DNA from: Clostridium carboxidivorans P7
GTDB lineage: Bacteria > Bacillota > Clostridia > Clostridiales > Clostridiaceae
Assembly (NCBI RefSeq): GCF_001038625.1
Contig: NZ_CP011803.1
Location: forward strand, 1,054,001-1,118,000
Length of the DNA stretch: 64,000 nt
Reading direction: 5' to 3'
The notes under the pieces: model-generated
Told to the model about the DNA's origin: nothing
Seen by the model: the letters and a program-made list of their open reading frames with translations, nothing else
Database searches by the model: none
In this document: positions 8,453-17,851 of the stretch, in pieces
How the letters are laid out: every line of letters starts with the position of its first letter
Position numbering within the stretch: the first letter of the stretch is position 1
Position numbers and translations under genes: made by a program

Positions 8453-9607
8453 GTGGAGCAAACTAAAAAAGTAATTGCAGAAGTATTTGATGAAATAGCT
8501 GATGGAATTATAAATGGAAGTTTCGGAAAAAGAGTTAAAATTGGATTAACCACTTTTGGTTCAGAACATGGTGTTGAAGAGATGATGAAAGCTGCAGCAC
8601 TTGCGAAGAACAAATATGGTGATTTTGATATAGTTTTAATAGGCCCTAAAGTTGAAGGTGACTTTGAAATAGTTGAAGTTAGTGATGCTGAAGAAGGTCA
8701 TAAAAAAATGGTGGAATTGTTAGATAGTAAAGTAATAGATGGATGTGTCACTCAGCATTTTGATTTTCCTATAGGGGTTTCAACAGTTGGAAAAGTTATT
8801 GCACCAGGTTTAGGAAGAGAAATGATAATTGCCACAACTACAGGAACAACAGCCACTCATAGAGTTGAAGGAATGATTAAAAACACTATAAATGGAATAG
8901 CCGTTGCAAAAGCTTGTGGTATTGAGGAGCCTAAGGTTGGAATATTAAATGTAGATGGAGCTAGAGGTGTTGAGAGAGCACTTAAAGAATTGCAAAGTAG
9001 AGGATATAAGTTTACTTTTAGTGAATCCTTGAGAGCTGATGGAGGTTCAGTCATGAGAGGAAATGATCTGCTGGCAGGAACACCTGATATTATGGTTTGT
9101 GATTCCTTAACAGGTAACTTACTTATAAAGATATTTGCTTCATTTACAACAGGTGGAAACTATGAAACTACTGGATATGGATATGGTCCAGGAGTAGGAG
9201 AAGGCTATGATAAGATAATTAATATAGTATCAAGAGCATCTGGAGCTCCATTAATTTGTGAAGCATTAAAATATTGTGCACTTTCTGCAAAAAATAATTT
9301 ACTGAAGCTTGCTGATATTGAGTATAAAAATGCTAATGCAGCAGGTTTAAAAGAAATAATAGGAAAAATACTTGAAAAAGATAAACCAGCAGCTGCAGTA
9401 GAAGAAGTCAAGATGCCACCTAAAAAAGTAGTAACATACGGAATACCTGGAATTGATATTCTTGAGCTTGAAGATGCTTGTAGATCACTTTGGAAGGAAG
9501 GAATATATTCTGAGAGCGGAATGGGATGTACTGGTCCAATAGTTTTAGTAAGTGAAGATGAAAGCGAAAATGCTGTTAATGTACTTATAAAGAATGGATT
9601 TAAGTAG
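8453..9607 (+). CDS. grdD: Glycine reductase component C, alpha subunit
   Basis: The protein has 384 residues and starts at GTG 8453 behind AGGAGGGAG. GrdD is related to PlsX-type phosphate acyltransferases and together with GrdC forms acetyl phosphate for ATP synthesis. Characteristic segments are GLTTFGSEHGVEEMMKAA near the start, GATLNVDGARGVERAL-like region in the middle, and ESGMGCTGPIVLVSEDE at the end, whose Cys is the probable catalytic thiol. It is the last intact gene of the operon. No grdX gene is visible. Confidence 0.94.
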   Translation: MEQTKKVIAEVFDEIADGIINGSFGKRVKIGLTTFGSEHGVEEMMKAAALAKNKYGDFDIVLIGPKVEGDFEIVEVSDAEEGHKKMVELLDSKVIDGCVTQHFDFPIGVSTVGKVIAPGLGREMIIATTTGTTATHRVEGMIKNTINGIAVAKACGIEEPKVGILNVDGARGVERALKELQSRGYKFTFSESLRADGGSVMRGNDLLAGTPDIMVCDSLTGNLLIKIFASFTTGGNYETTGYGYGPGVGEGYDKIINIVSRASGAPLICEALKYCALSAKNNLLKLADIEYKNANAAGLKEIIGKILEKDKPAAAVEEVKMPPKKVVTYGIPGIDILELEDACRSLWKEGIYSESGMGCTGPIVLVSEDESENAVNVLIKNGFK

Positions 9608-9647
9608 TAATAGTTACCTAATATATATAAAATATAAAGGTGATTTT

Positions 9648-9823
9648 ATGGGAGAAAAAATAAAAATATGGACCAGACAAGATGCAAGCATTCTTGACGT
9701 TTTAGAAAATGAAGGAAGATTAAATATGATAAGTTAATAAAATCAGGAGTTATGCAGGAAGAAGATTTTCAATCAAGCTTATGGAAGCTTGCAAAAGAAT
9801 GGATTATTGATATTAGAAAATAG
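9648..9823 (+). pseudogene. Broken DUF3841-like gene
   Basis: ATG 9648, behind AAAGGTG, opens a short frame reading MGEKIKIWTRQDASILDVLE and ENEGRLNMIS, then stops. The start pattern IWTRQ...ILDVLENEGR matches my memory of the DUF3841 family. A second frame then continues as YDKLIKSGVMQEEDFQSSLW and KLAKEWIIDIRK to TAG 9821-9823. Both halves look coding, but a frame change and missing sequence between and after them show that the gene is dead. Confidence 0.6.
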
Positions 9824-9901
9824 TTGGAACACTAGTTTATAGAAATGAATTTCCAACAACAACTTGTATAAAGAACTCTCTCATGTGTTTAAATATGTAT
9901 A

Positions 9902-9930
9902 AGCAAGGGAACTTAAAACGTTCCCTTGCT
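9902..9930. terminator. Bidirectional terminator between the reductase operon and the PPC gene
   Basis: AGCAAGGGAAC, loop TTAAAAC, GTTCCCTTGCT form an 11-pair perfect stem between convergent genes, with T-rich sequence on the plus-strand side. Confidence 0.85.
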
Positions 9931-9963
9931 GTATTTTGTTTACAAGAATGTATTTGTAAAACC

Positions 9964-10425
9964 CTAAATGAAGTCTAGAAGTTTAAGGTTAAATACATTT
10001 TCATCTGTAATTCTTTCCATCGAAGGAGATAAAACTTCTACGAATACCATCTCAATTAGAAATTGAACCTTTCCACTGATAAAGTGACTGGTGTGTGCTG
10101 TGGCTGAATTAAGTCTGCTTCCAATGCTTATATGAAAATGTGGAAGTATTTTTCCAGTTTCTTTATCATAGGCTATTGTGCCGCAGCCAAAGGTTTCTAC
10201 ATTTTCAAAATATGCTGGTGAATTTAGCATTGGTGCTTGAGGATTTTCCATTTTGCCGCAGGTACCAACTATATTTATTTCACTAAAATCTCCAGAGAAG
10301 AATGGCACGTATCCTTGTTTTATATTGTTTACCCTGCAGAATTCTTCAAGTTCAGTCATAAAATCTTTCCCATGCTCAAATCTGATTCCAAAAGTTCGTC
10401 CTAATTTTAACTCCGAGTATATCAT
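9964..10425 (-). CDS. PPC/DUF296 domain protein
   Basis: The protein has 153 residues from the ATG at 10425, which has AAGGAG eight bases upstream; a GTG at 10434 overlaps that site. The whole length is one PPC (DUF296) domain, with the conserved HFHISIG segment and an N-terminal GKDFMTELEEFCRVNNI helix. In bacteria this domain forms small trimers whose function is largely unknown; similarity to plant AT-hook proteins does not prove DNA binding. The gene is divergent from a T-box-controlled transporter. A second PPC gene at 47880-48299 also lies beside a T-box operon. Confidence 0.85.
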   Translation of the reverse strand: MIYSELKLGRTFGIRFEHGKDFMTELEEFCRVNNIKQGYVPFFSGDFSEINIVGTCGKMENPQAPMLNSPAYFENVETFGCGTIAYDKETGKILPHFHISIGSRLNSATAHTSHFISGKVQFLIEMVFVEVLSPSMERITDENVFNLKLLDFI

Positions 10426-10527
10426 TATTATCACTCCTTGGATATTGTATATAATTTGTACAGCAATTAATTTTTTATATAAAATGATTATACTACATTA
10501 TTCCAATATTTTTAAAGAAAAAAATAT

Positions 10528-10556
10528 TTGACAATTTAGAAAAAAGATACTATACT
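10528..10556 (+). promoter_or_regulatory. Promoter of the T-box/MFS unit
   Basis: TTGACA (10528-10533) and TATACT (10551-10556) are separated by 17 bases and are close to the sigma-A consensus. Confidence 0.75.
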
Positions 10557-10564
10557 TAACAACA

Positions 10565-10895
10565 TATTAATAATATAAGCTTTGATGGAGAAAAAAGTAT
10601 TTATTGTATTAACTTAAGAGAATCAACGGTTGGTGTAAGTTGGTGTTAATTTAAATATGTAATTAATCACTCCGGAGCTTCCAATTAGAAAGGCTTTTGC
10701 CAAGTAAATGAGGACGTATACCAACGATATATGGTTATGGTTCATGTTAAATAAAGTTTTTTATTTAAAGTCGACCTGAAATTGAGAGGTAATTAGTATA
10801 TCTAATTGCAAATAAGGTGGTACCACGGAGATCAATCTTTCGTCCTTATGAATGCATTAAATTGTGTTTATAAAGATGAAAGATTTTTTTATTTA
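10565..10895 (+). ncRNA. T-box leader, probable Tyr specifier
   Basis: The T-box AAGGTGGTACCACGG is at 10814-10828. It is followed by a terminator in which AATCTTTCGTCCTT pairs with AAGATGAAAGATT and a T run (about 10834-10889). The AGAGAAT start of stem I lies near 10617. GTTGGT (10629-10634) can pair with ACCAAC (10720-10725), and the triplet just before that is TAT (10717-10719). By analogy with the two T-boxes near 48500-49100, where ATC precedes ACC, I read the specifier as TAT, for tyrosine. The T-box is certain; the specifier is tentative. Confidence 0.9.
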
Positions 10896-11010
10896 TAAAA
10901 ATATATACAAATGAGAAAGGAGGGTAGTTTTGTATTGGAATATTAAAAAAAATTGGGGCAAATTACAATACAATAATATGATACAAAAGTAAAAAAGGGG
11001 GCTAAAAGTT

Positions 11011-12330
11011 ATGACAATTGAAGGTAGTCTAACTAAAAGAAAGTATTTAAATGTTATCTTGCCTTTGTTTATTGCTTCAATGCTGGCATATATTGATAGA
11101 CTCAATATATCCTATGCAGCTTTGACAATGAATAAAGACCTAGGATTTAGTGCGCAGGTTTTTGGAATGGGGGCAGGTATTCTATTTTTCGGATATGTGG
11201 TATTCGAAGTACCTGGTACAGTATTTGCAGAGAAACGCAGTCCAAGTAAATGGGTTGTTAGAATTATGATTACTTGGGGTATCGTTACTGCACTTATGGG
11301 TTTTGTACAAACGGAACTTCAGTTTTACATAGTTCGTTTTTTGGTAGGAGCTGCAGAAGCAAGTTTCTATCCAGTTTGTTATTCAGCTATTGTTCCTCGT
11401 TGGTTTAATGCAAAGGAGAGGCCTAAGGCACTTTCAATATTGTTAACTTCTATGTTAGTTTCAAGCATTATTGGTTCTCCTCTAGCAGGAATGATATTAG
11501 GTATTACAGCTTTTGGACTAAGAGGTTGGCAAATGTTATTTATTTTAGAAGGAACTATGGCGTTTGTTTTTGGAATCATTCTTATTTTTTGGTTGAAGGA
11601 TTGGCCTAAAGATGTTAATTGGTTAACTGCAGAAGAAAAAAAATCATTACAAGAAGAATACGAAAAAGAGATTGCTGCAAAAAATTCTATAAAGAAATAT
11701 ACATTATGGGAAGCATTGAAGGATAAGACTGTACTTAAATTATGTTTTATATATTTTATGTGGGTTACAGGATTTTGGGGCTTTGGTTTTTGGCTGCCAA
11801 CAGTACTTAAATCAATTTCTGGATTGAGCAACTCCAGTGTCAGTTGGTTAATTATAATACCTATGTCAGCAGCACTTATTGGTTTCATAATTAATGGTAA
11901 TTCTACATCAAAGACAGGGGAAACCAAATGGCATATAGCTCTTCCACTTTTTATTGGAGCTGTAGGTATGGCTTTAGGAACTTTGGTATCTAATCCTGTA
12001 TTGAGTTTCATATTTACCTGTGTTACTGCTGTAGGTGTATATGTAGGAATGGGAGTATGGTGGACAGTGCCTATATCATTTTTATCTGGCCCAGCAGCAG
12101 CTGGTGCCACTGGTTTAATTAACTCTGTAGGAAATTTAGGAGGCTGGGTTGGACCTTATTTGGTTGGATTTATTAAAACTAGTACAGGATCTTATTCAGC
12201 TGCATATGTTTACCTGGCTGTGTCACTTATAATTGCAGGCATTACCATGCTTACACTTAAAGAAAAAGCTCACGTAAATATGTCATGCAAACAGGAAAAT
12301 GATGATTTGAATAAAGTTGAAGTTGAATAA
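11011..12330 (+). CDS. MFS transporter, anion:cation symporter-like (ACS) family
   Basis: The protein has 439 residues and about 12 hydrophobic segments, with a charged central loop near residues 205-235. Signatures include LAYIDRLNISYAALTMNKDL at the start, GYVVFEVPGTVFAEKR, and RFLVGAAEASFYP, as in transporters for phthalate, galactonate, allantoate and hydroxyphenylacetate. It is the only gene behind the T-box leader, so it is induced by an uncharged tRNA. If the specifier is Tyr, an aromatic amino acid or derivative would be the natural cargo (inference). The ribosome binding site is AAAGGGGG. Confidence 0.88.
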   Translation: MTIEGSLTKRKYLNVILPLFIASMLAYIDRLNISYAALTMNKDLGFSAQVFGMGAGILFFGYVVFEVPGTVFAEKRSPSKWVVRIMITWGIVTALMGFVQTELQFYIVRFLVGAAEASFYPVCYSAIVPRWFNAKERPKALSILLTSMLVSSIIGSPLAGMILGITAFGLRGWQMLFILEGTMAFVFGIILIFWLKDWPKDVNWLTAEEKKSLQEEYEKEIAAKNSIKKYTLWEALKDKTVLKLCFIYFMWVTGFWGFGFWLPTVLKSISGLSNSSVSWLIIIPMSAALIGFIINGNSTSKTGETKWHIALPLFIGAVGMALGTLVSNPVLSFIFTCVTAVGVYVGMGVWWTVPISFLSGPAAAGATGLINSVGNLGGWVGPYLVGFIKTSTGSYSAAYVYLAVSLIIAGITMLTLKEKAHVNMSCKQENDDLNKVEVE

Positions 12331-12340
12331 ATAATATTAC

Positions 12341-12380
12341 AAAGCATTATCATTTAGAAATATTTGATAGTGCTTTATTT
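12341..12380 (+). terminator. Terminator after the MFS gene
   Basis: AAAGCATTATCA and TGATAGTGCTTT form a stem with one mismatch, followed by ATTTTCTTT. Confidence 0.75.
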
Positions 12381-12413
12381 TCTTTAATTTCCATACCTTT
12401 AAAAGCTTATATG

Positions 12414-12444
12414 TGAATAATTCTAATTATATTAAAACATACTA
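12414..12444 (+). promoter_or_regulatory. Sigma-G-like promoter of the germination operon
   Basis: TGAATAA (12414-12420) and CATACTA (12438-12444) are separated by 17 bases. This is close to the forespore sigma-G consensus and suits a spore germination operon. Confidence 0.65.
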
Positions 12445-12480
12445 AATCTATAATTTAGTTGCTTTAAAGGAGGTTTTATT

Positions 12481-14103
12481 ATGTCAATTTTCAAGTATTT
12501 TCATAAAGTGAAAAAAAATAAAACTGAACAAAGGCATGAAAAAATTGAAGAAAAATTGCAGCAGAAGATAAAACTTTCCTTGGATTTAGATTCCAACATT
12601 AACAAAATAAAAGAAAAAGTGGGGTTTTCAAGTGATGTAACAGTTAGAAAATTTACTGTTGCTCCAGGAACTGAAATGAAGGCAGCAGTTATTTTTATTA
12701 AAGGTTTAGTTGAAAGAGAGGTTGTTAATGAACAAGTTATTGGAGCATTAATGTTAAATGATAGGTTTAGTGGTGCGAAAGATAATGTCGAGTTTTTTCA
12801 AACTATAAAAGAATATGGCATACCTAATACTTATCTAAATGAAGAATTTGATGTTGATAAAATAGTGAGTGAATTGATTGATGGAAACACTATCCTTTTG
12901 TTGGATAAAATGGACAAAGTGCTCATAACAGGAAGCTCAGGATGGAAAGATAGAGCAATTTCTGAACCAACCTCTGAAAATGTAGTAAGAGGACCAAAGG
13001 ATGGTTTTACAGAAAACATAGAAAATAATACTGCACTAATAAGGCGTCGTATAAAAAGTCCTAATTTAAGAGTTGAATTATTTAGAATAGGTACAAAGAC
13101 TAAAACAATGGTATTAATAGTTTATCTTGAAGGTACAGCGAAGGAAGGGGTAGTGCAGGAAGTTAGAAAACGTTTGGGAAGGATTGAAATTGACGGTATA
13201 CTTGAGAGTGGTTATATTGAAGAATTAATAGAAGATACTCCTATGTCTCCATTTCCTCAAATAGAGCATAGTGAACGACCAGATAAGGTTTCAGCGTCAA
13301 TATTAGAAGGAAGAGTGGCCGTTCTTATAGATACAACTCCTTATGTACTTATGGTTCCTACAATCTTTTTTCAGTTTATGCAGGCAGCAGATGATTATTA
13401 TGAACGTTTTCCAATAGGGTCCTTAACAAGATGTGTTAGGATTGTGGCTTATTTTGTTTCAGTTACTTTTCCTGCAATGTATATTGCATTAACAAGTTTT
13501 CATCAGGAAATGATTCCTACCACATTGGCATTATCAATTGCAGCTTCTCGTGAAGGAGTACCTTTTCCCAGCATAGGAGAAGCATTTATGATGGAAGGTA
13601 CATTTGAGATTTTAAGGGAGGCAGGTTTGCGTTTGCCTAGGCAGGCAGGTCAGGCTGTAAGTATAGTAGGAGGTCTTGTTATAGGTCAGGCTGCAGTTCA
13701 AGCAGGTATTGTTTCACAAGCTATGGTAATTGTAGTATCCATAACAGGAATAAGTTCTTTTGCCATTCCAGCTTTTAATGCAGCAGCTTCAGGTCGTTTG
13801 CTTAGATTTCCTTTGATGATGCTGGCCTCCATACTTGGACTGCCTGGAATACTGGCAGGATTGAGTATAATAATTATTCACTTAAACAGCTTGCGTTCTT
13901 TTGGTGTAAACTACATGGAGCCTTTTGTATCAGCAAATAAAAATGAATTTAAAGATATTTTTATTAGATCTCCATGGTGGAGAATGAATCGACTTCCTAA
14001 GTATATTGCTAGAGGAGGAATTAGAAGAGAGATGCCTAATATGAAGCCAGAGCCAAAGTCAGATTCTGGTGGAGGTAATGATAACAAATCAAGTAATTCT
14101 TAG
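12481..14103 (+). CDS. Spore germination receptor subunit A (GerA/GerKA family)
   Basis: This is the A subunit of a nutrient germinant receptor in the spore inner membrane. The protein has 540 residues. The N-terminal half (about 1-270) is soluble, and about five membrane segments follow, with the family motifs DTTPYVLMVPTIFFQFMQAA, YERFPIGSLTRCVRI and SREGVPFPSIGEAFMME. A Lys/Glu-rich N-terminal region and a GGG-containing, hydrophilic C-terminal tail flank the domain. The gene order A-C-B follows, with a strong AAAGGAGG ribosome binding site. The germinant cannot be predicted. Confidence 0.93.
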   Translation: MSIFKYFHKVKKNKTEQRHEKIEEKLQQKIKLSLDLDSNINKIKEKVGFSSDVTVRKFTVAPGTEMKAAVIFIKGLVEREVVNEQVIGALMLNDRFSGAKDNVEFFQTIKEYGIPNTYLNEEFDVDKIVSELIDGNTILLLDKMDKVLITGSSGWKDRAISEPTSENVVRGPKDGFTENIENNTALIRRRIKSPNLRVELFRIGTKTKTMVLIVYLEGTAKEGVVQEVRKRLGRIEIDGILESGYIEELIEDTPMSPFPQIEHSERPDKVSASILEGRVAVLIDTTPYVLMVPTIFFQFMQAADDYYERFPIGSLTRCVRIVAYFVSVTFPAMYIALTSFHQEMIPTTLALSIAASREGVPFPSIGEAFMMEGTFEILREAGLRLPRQAGQAVSIVGGLVIGQAAVQAGIVSQAMVIVVSITGISSFAIPAFNAAASGRLLRFPLMMLASILGLPGILAGLSIIIIHLNSLRSFGVNYMEPFVSANKNEFKDIFIRSPWWRMNRLPKYIARGGIRREMPNMKPEPKSDSGGGNDNKSSNS

Positions 14104-14192
14104 GTTCAGATGAAGTGCTTATCATCCAATTTGATAGAAGATTGGATGGAGAAATCGGATAATCTTGTTTTAGAGCAAAAGGAGAGGTGAAG

Positions 14193-15362
14193 ATGAGGAA
14201 GATAGCCCTTGTACTAGTTCTTATACTTTCCATTTCACAAACTGGCTGTTGGAATGCTAGGGAAATTGATGAACTTGGTTTTGTACTTAGTATTGCCTTA
14301 GATAAAACTAGTTCTGGATTTAAGGTAACGGCACAAATGGCAAGCCCAGAAACTTACAGCAAGACACCATCAGGTACTGGTACTCAAAAGCCTAAACCTT
14401 TTTGGGTAATCACAAGTAATGGCAAAACCATCTTTGAAGCAGTACGTAATATGGCATCTGTATCTTCCCGTCGTATTTTTTGGTCTCATATTAAGGTAAT
14501 AATTATAAGCGAGCAGCTGGCAAGAGGAAATACCCTTGAGATATTTGATTTTTTCATTCGAAATCCTGAACTTCGTTTGAGAACTTTAATTGCAGTTACT
14601 CCAGAGGAAGCGTCAAAGCTTATTGATGTTGTACCTATAATGGAAAAAGATCCAGCACAATACTTGGAAAAAATAATTAAGAATCAAAAGTTAACTGGTA
14701 GGTCCTATAGTATAATGTTAAAAGATTTTATGGAAGATTATCTTGATCCAAGTGTAGGCCCAGTAACTTCTAGAATTGTTTTTGATAAATCAAAATCAGA
14801 ACCAGTTTTAAAAACCAGTGGCGCATATGTTTTTGATGGCAATAAATTGTCTGCTGTGCTTAGGGAAGAGGATACAAGAGGACTTTTATGGATTAAAAAT
14901 AAAATGGATGATTCTGTGATGGTTGTAAATTGTCCATATGATAATAATCCTGTAACATTGGAAATTAAAAATGCTAAATCATCTATTAAAAGTTACATGG
15001 AAAAGGATGTCCCCCATTTTACGATTAATGTTAAAGCTGATGCTATTATTACTGAACAATCCTGCCTTACAGATTTTAATGATAGACAGAAACTTCATGA
15101 ACTGGAAATTGCACTTGGAACAGCTATTTCAAAGGATATACAATCTACCATAACAATGGCAAAGAACATGCAAGTAGACTTTCCAGGATTAAGCCGCACG
15201 TTACATAAACAGCATAAAGAGCAGTGGCATCAAATATCTTCTGAATGGGATAAACTTTTTAGAAATAGTGAAGTTGCTGTTGATGTAAAAGTGAAAATTC
15301 ATCATGTATCTTTGGCAAAGCCACTAGAACCAATAAAAACTCAAAAGAAAAATGCACAGTAA
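14193..15362 (+). CDS. Spore germination receptor subunit C, lipoprotein (GerC/GerKC family)
   Basis: The protein has 389 residues from ATG 14193, which follows GGAGAGGTGA; the GTG at 14187 lies inside that site. A signal peptide ends in a lipobox, SISQTGC, with lipidated Cys19, followed by WNAREIDELGFVLSIALDK, the hallmark of the GerC family. It belongs to the receptor complex on the outer face of the spore inner membrane. The B subunit start lies 16 bases after its stop. Confidence 0.93.
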   Translation: MRKIALVLVLILSISQTGCWNAREIDELGFVLSIALDKTSSGFKVTAQMASPETYSKTPSGTGTQKPKPFWVITSNGKTIFEAVRNMASVSSRRIFWSHIKVIIISEQLARGNTLEIFDFFIRNPELRLRTLIAVTPEEASKLIDVVPIMEKDPAQYLEKIIKNQKLTGRSYSIMLKDFMEDYLDPSVGPVTSRIVFDKSKSEPVLKTSGAYVFDGNKLSAVLREEDTRGLLWIKNKMDDSVMVVNCPYDNNPVTLEIKNAKSSIKSYMEKDVPHFTINVKADAIITEQSCLTDFNDRQKLHELEIALGTAISKDIQSTITMAKNMQVDFPGLSRTLHKQHKEQWHQISSEWDKLFRNSEVAVDVKVKIHHVSLAKPLEPIKTQKKNAQ

Positions 15363-15378
15363 AGGAGCAATAGGTAAT

Positions 15379-16494
15379 ATGATGAAACAAAAAGAAGTAA
15401 TTAACAATAAGCAGTTTAGAGATATTATTATTGCCTTTATGTGGCCTGCAACAATCAATTATGGAAGTGGTATTTTAGCTAGAGAAGTGGGACGTGACAT
15501 GTGGATAAGTGGAATTATAAGTGTGCTTACTGTACTGTTGTTTGCTTATATTGTCATTTATGTTGGAAATAAATTTCCAGATAAAACAATGGTAGAATAC
15601 AGCCATAAGCTTTTAGGACGTGTATTTGGAAAAATTTTAGGATTGATGCTTACAATATATTTTTTCCTTATTGCAGCTAGTTCAATATCAATGTACGTAC
15701 ACCATCTTAGTGATTTTTTATTACCTCAAACACCTTTTTTGGTGGTGTCTATACTACATATTTTTGTGATATGTTATTTAGTATGGAAAGGACCTGAAGT
15801 CATTGCAAGAACAAGCGTCATTGCTTTTGGTGCAGCTATAATTTTTTATTTATTAGTTTTGATGGCTTCTTTAGCTGAAATAGATATTAACAGAATTACA
15901 CCAATCTTTGACTCGGGAGTTATACATGTATTTAAATCCAGCTTAAAAGGGGATACATTTGTTGGTCCTTCTCAAATGCTTATAGCAATGATTTTCCCAA
16001 TGATTAGTGATAAGGAAAAAGCTTATGGTGCAGCTGCTTCAGGTTTATTAATTGGAGGCTCGTTCTTTATTTTCTATTTTATTGTAGAATTGATGGTCAT
16101 GGGACCTCAAGTGGTAGCCTTAATGCGTATTGCCAGCATGGATTTTGTAAGATCTATTCAGATTACTCAATATCTACATCGTTTTGAATCATTTATGGTA
16201 GCTCTATGGTATTGGAGTATAATGAATCAAGCAGGAGTTATGACATTTTGTTCTTTAGAGTCTTTTAATCAAACTGTTGGAATAAAGAAGAGAAATCCAT
16301 TTATTATTATTGCTTTTGGTCTAATTATGATAATTGTTACATATTATATAGGTCACGATAGAGTATTATTTTTAAAGTTAAGAGAACACATATGGCAGTA
16401 CATTTCTCTTCCAGTTGATTTTGCAGTGCCTTTAATACTCCTTTTAGCATTGGTTATTAAAAAAATGCTTCTATCTTCTAAAGATAATAAATAA
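15379..16494 (+). CDS. Spore germination receptor subunit B (GerB/GerKB family)
   Basis: The protein has about 371 residues and ten hydrophobic segments, and belongs to the amino acid/polyamine/organocation-like GerB permeases. It starts with QFRDIIIAFMWPATINYGSG and includes REVGRDMWISG, typical of this subunit. The ATG at 15379 has AAAGGAG eleven bases upstream; an ATG at 15352 would overlap the preceding gene. It completes the A-C-B receptor operon. Confidence 0.9.
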   Translation: MMKQKEVINNKQFRDIIIAFMWPATINYGSGILAREVGRDMWISGIISVLTVLLFAYIVIYVGNKFPDKTMVEYSHKLLGRVFGKILGLMLTIYFFLIAASSISMYVHHLSDFLLPQTPFLVVSILHIFVICYLVWKGPEVIARTSVIAFGAAIIFYLLVLMASLAEIDINRITPIFDSGVIHVFKSSLKGDTFVGPSQMLIAMIFPMISDKEKAYGAAASGLLIGGSFFIFYFIVELMVMGPQVVALMRIASMDFVRSIQITQYLHRFESFMVALWYWSIMNQAGVMTFCSLESFNQTVGIKKRNPFIIIAFGLIMIIVTYYIGHDRVLFLKLREHIWQYISLPVDFAVPLILLLALVIKKMLLSSKDNK

Positions 16495-16540
16495 ACACAT
16501 ACCAAATGGGTTTAATACCATCTGATATGTGTTTATTTTT
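16489..16540. terminator. Bidirectional terminator between the germination operon and the alcohol dehydrogenase
   Basis: AAATAAACACATA and TATGTGTTTATTT form a 13-pair stem between convergent genes. The left arm overlaps the gerB stop codon. Confidence 0.8.
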
Positions 16541-16553
16541 TAAGGTTTATAGA

Positions 16554-17720
16554 TTAAAAAGTGCAATCCTCACCTGTAAATGTGCACTGGAATAATTTTT
16601 TCATTTGGTCAAAATCTATTTCTCTTGGGTTAGAACCTGTACATGCATCTGTAAGAGCATTTTTAGATATAAAGTCTACATTTTCATTAAAATCTTCTTC
16701 GGTTATACCATAATCTTTTAATGTTAATGGAATATCTAGCTGTTTATTCATATCTCTAATCATAGCTACTAACGAATCTGTTAAGTCAGCATCAGTATTT
16801 CCATCCAATCCTAGAGTTTTAGCTATAACAGCAAATCTGCTTTCAGAAGCTTTTCTATTAAATTGAATTACATATGGAAGATATATGGCATTAGCACAGC
16901 CGTGTGGAATATGGAATACAGCACCACTTTTATGAGCCATACTGTGTACTATTCCAAGTAAAGCATTTGAAAATGCCATTCCAGCTAGGCACTGAGCTAT
17001 ATGCATTTCATTTCTTGCTTCTTTATCTCCACTATAGGATTTAATTAAGTGTTCTCTTACCATAACTATTGCCTGCATTGCAAGTGGATCAGAAAAGTGA
17101 GATCTTGCAGATGCAACATAAGCTTCAATAGCATGAGTTAAAGCGTCCATTCCTGTGTGAGCAGTTAATTTAGGAGGCATTGTTTGAGCCAAGGCTGGAT
17201 CTATGATAGCTACATCAGGAGTTAAATTAAAATCAGCTAAAGGATATTTTATTCTTGCTTTGTAATCAGTAATTACTGAGAAAGCTGTAACTTCAGTAGC
17301 AGTTCCACTTGTTGATGGTATTGCTACGAATCTAGCTTTTTGTCTTAATTCTGGTATTCCAAAAGGAATTACAGCTTGTTCAAAAGTAAAGTCTGGGTAT
17401 TCATAGAATATCCACATAGCTTTAGCAGCGTCTATTGGAGATCCGCCACCTATTGAAACTATCCAATCTGGTTCAAAATCTCTCATTACTTGAGCACCAT
17501 TAAAAACAGTTTCAACGGATGGGTCTGGTTCAACACCTTCAATTAATTTAACTTCCATACCAGCTTCTTTTAGGTAGTTTTCTACTTTTTCAAGAAAACC
17601 AAATTTTTTCATTGAACCGCCACCAACAACTACTACAGCTTTTTTTCCCTTTAAATTTTTTAGTTCAGCTAAAGAATTATCTCCGAAATAAAGATCCCTT
17701 GGTAATGTAAATCTTGACAT
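16554..17720 (-). CDS. Iron-containing alcohol dehydrogenase
   Basis: The protein has 388 residues and belongs to the group III metal alcohol dehydrogenases, which reduce aldehydes or ketones with NAD(P)H. The nucleotide-binding motif is VSIGGGSPIDAAKAMW. The metal-binding His region is GMDALTHAIEAYVA followed by HSMAHKSGAVFHIPHGCANA. Sequence style resembles the ethanol/butanol dehydrogenases of solvent-forming and acetogenic clostridia. It is a single gene with a GGGAGGG ribosome binding site. The substrate cannot be settled from sequence. Confidence 0.93.
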   Translation of the reverse strand: MSRFTLPRDLYFGDNSLAELKNLKGKKAVVVVGGGSMKKFGFLEKVENYLKEAGMEVKLIEGVEPDPSVETVFNGAQVMRDFEPDWIVSIGGGSPIDAAKAMWIFYEYPDFTFEQAVIPFGIPELRQKARFVAIPSTSGTATEVTAFSVITDYKARIKYPLADFNLTPDVAIIDPALAQTMPPKLTAHTGMDALTHAIEAYVASARSHFSDPLAMQAIVMVREHLIKSYSGDKEARNEMHIAQCLAGMAFSNALLGIVHSMAHKSGAVFHIPHGCANAIYLPYVIQFNRKASESRFAVIAKTLGLDGNTDADLTDSLVAMIRDMNKQLDIPLTLKDYGITEEDFNENVDFISKNALTDACTGSNPREIDFDQMKKLFQCTFTGEDCTF

Positions 17721-17851
17721 TTTATACCCTCCCTTATTTTAAAAAAAATTATAATTATGTATTGAAAAAAACAGTCAATATTATTATATCACAATTTTCA
17801 AAAAAATGAATATAATAGTCGAAAAAAATATTATTTATATGAATATTGCGA

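Noticed and set aside
11379-12110. A 243-codon open frame on the minus strand across the MFS gene
   Set aside because: It is antisense to a clear transporter, is rich in Pro/Ile/Asn without any domain pattern, and has no ribosome binding site. It is a by-product of codon bias in the transporter gene.
16554-17720. A bifunctional aldehyde/alcohol dehydrogenase
   Set aside because: The gene is only 388 codons and carries just the iron alcohol dehydrogenase half; there is no aldehyde dehydrogenase domain.
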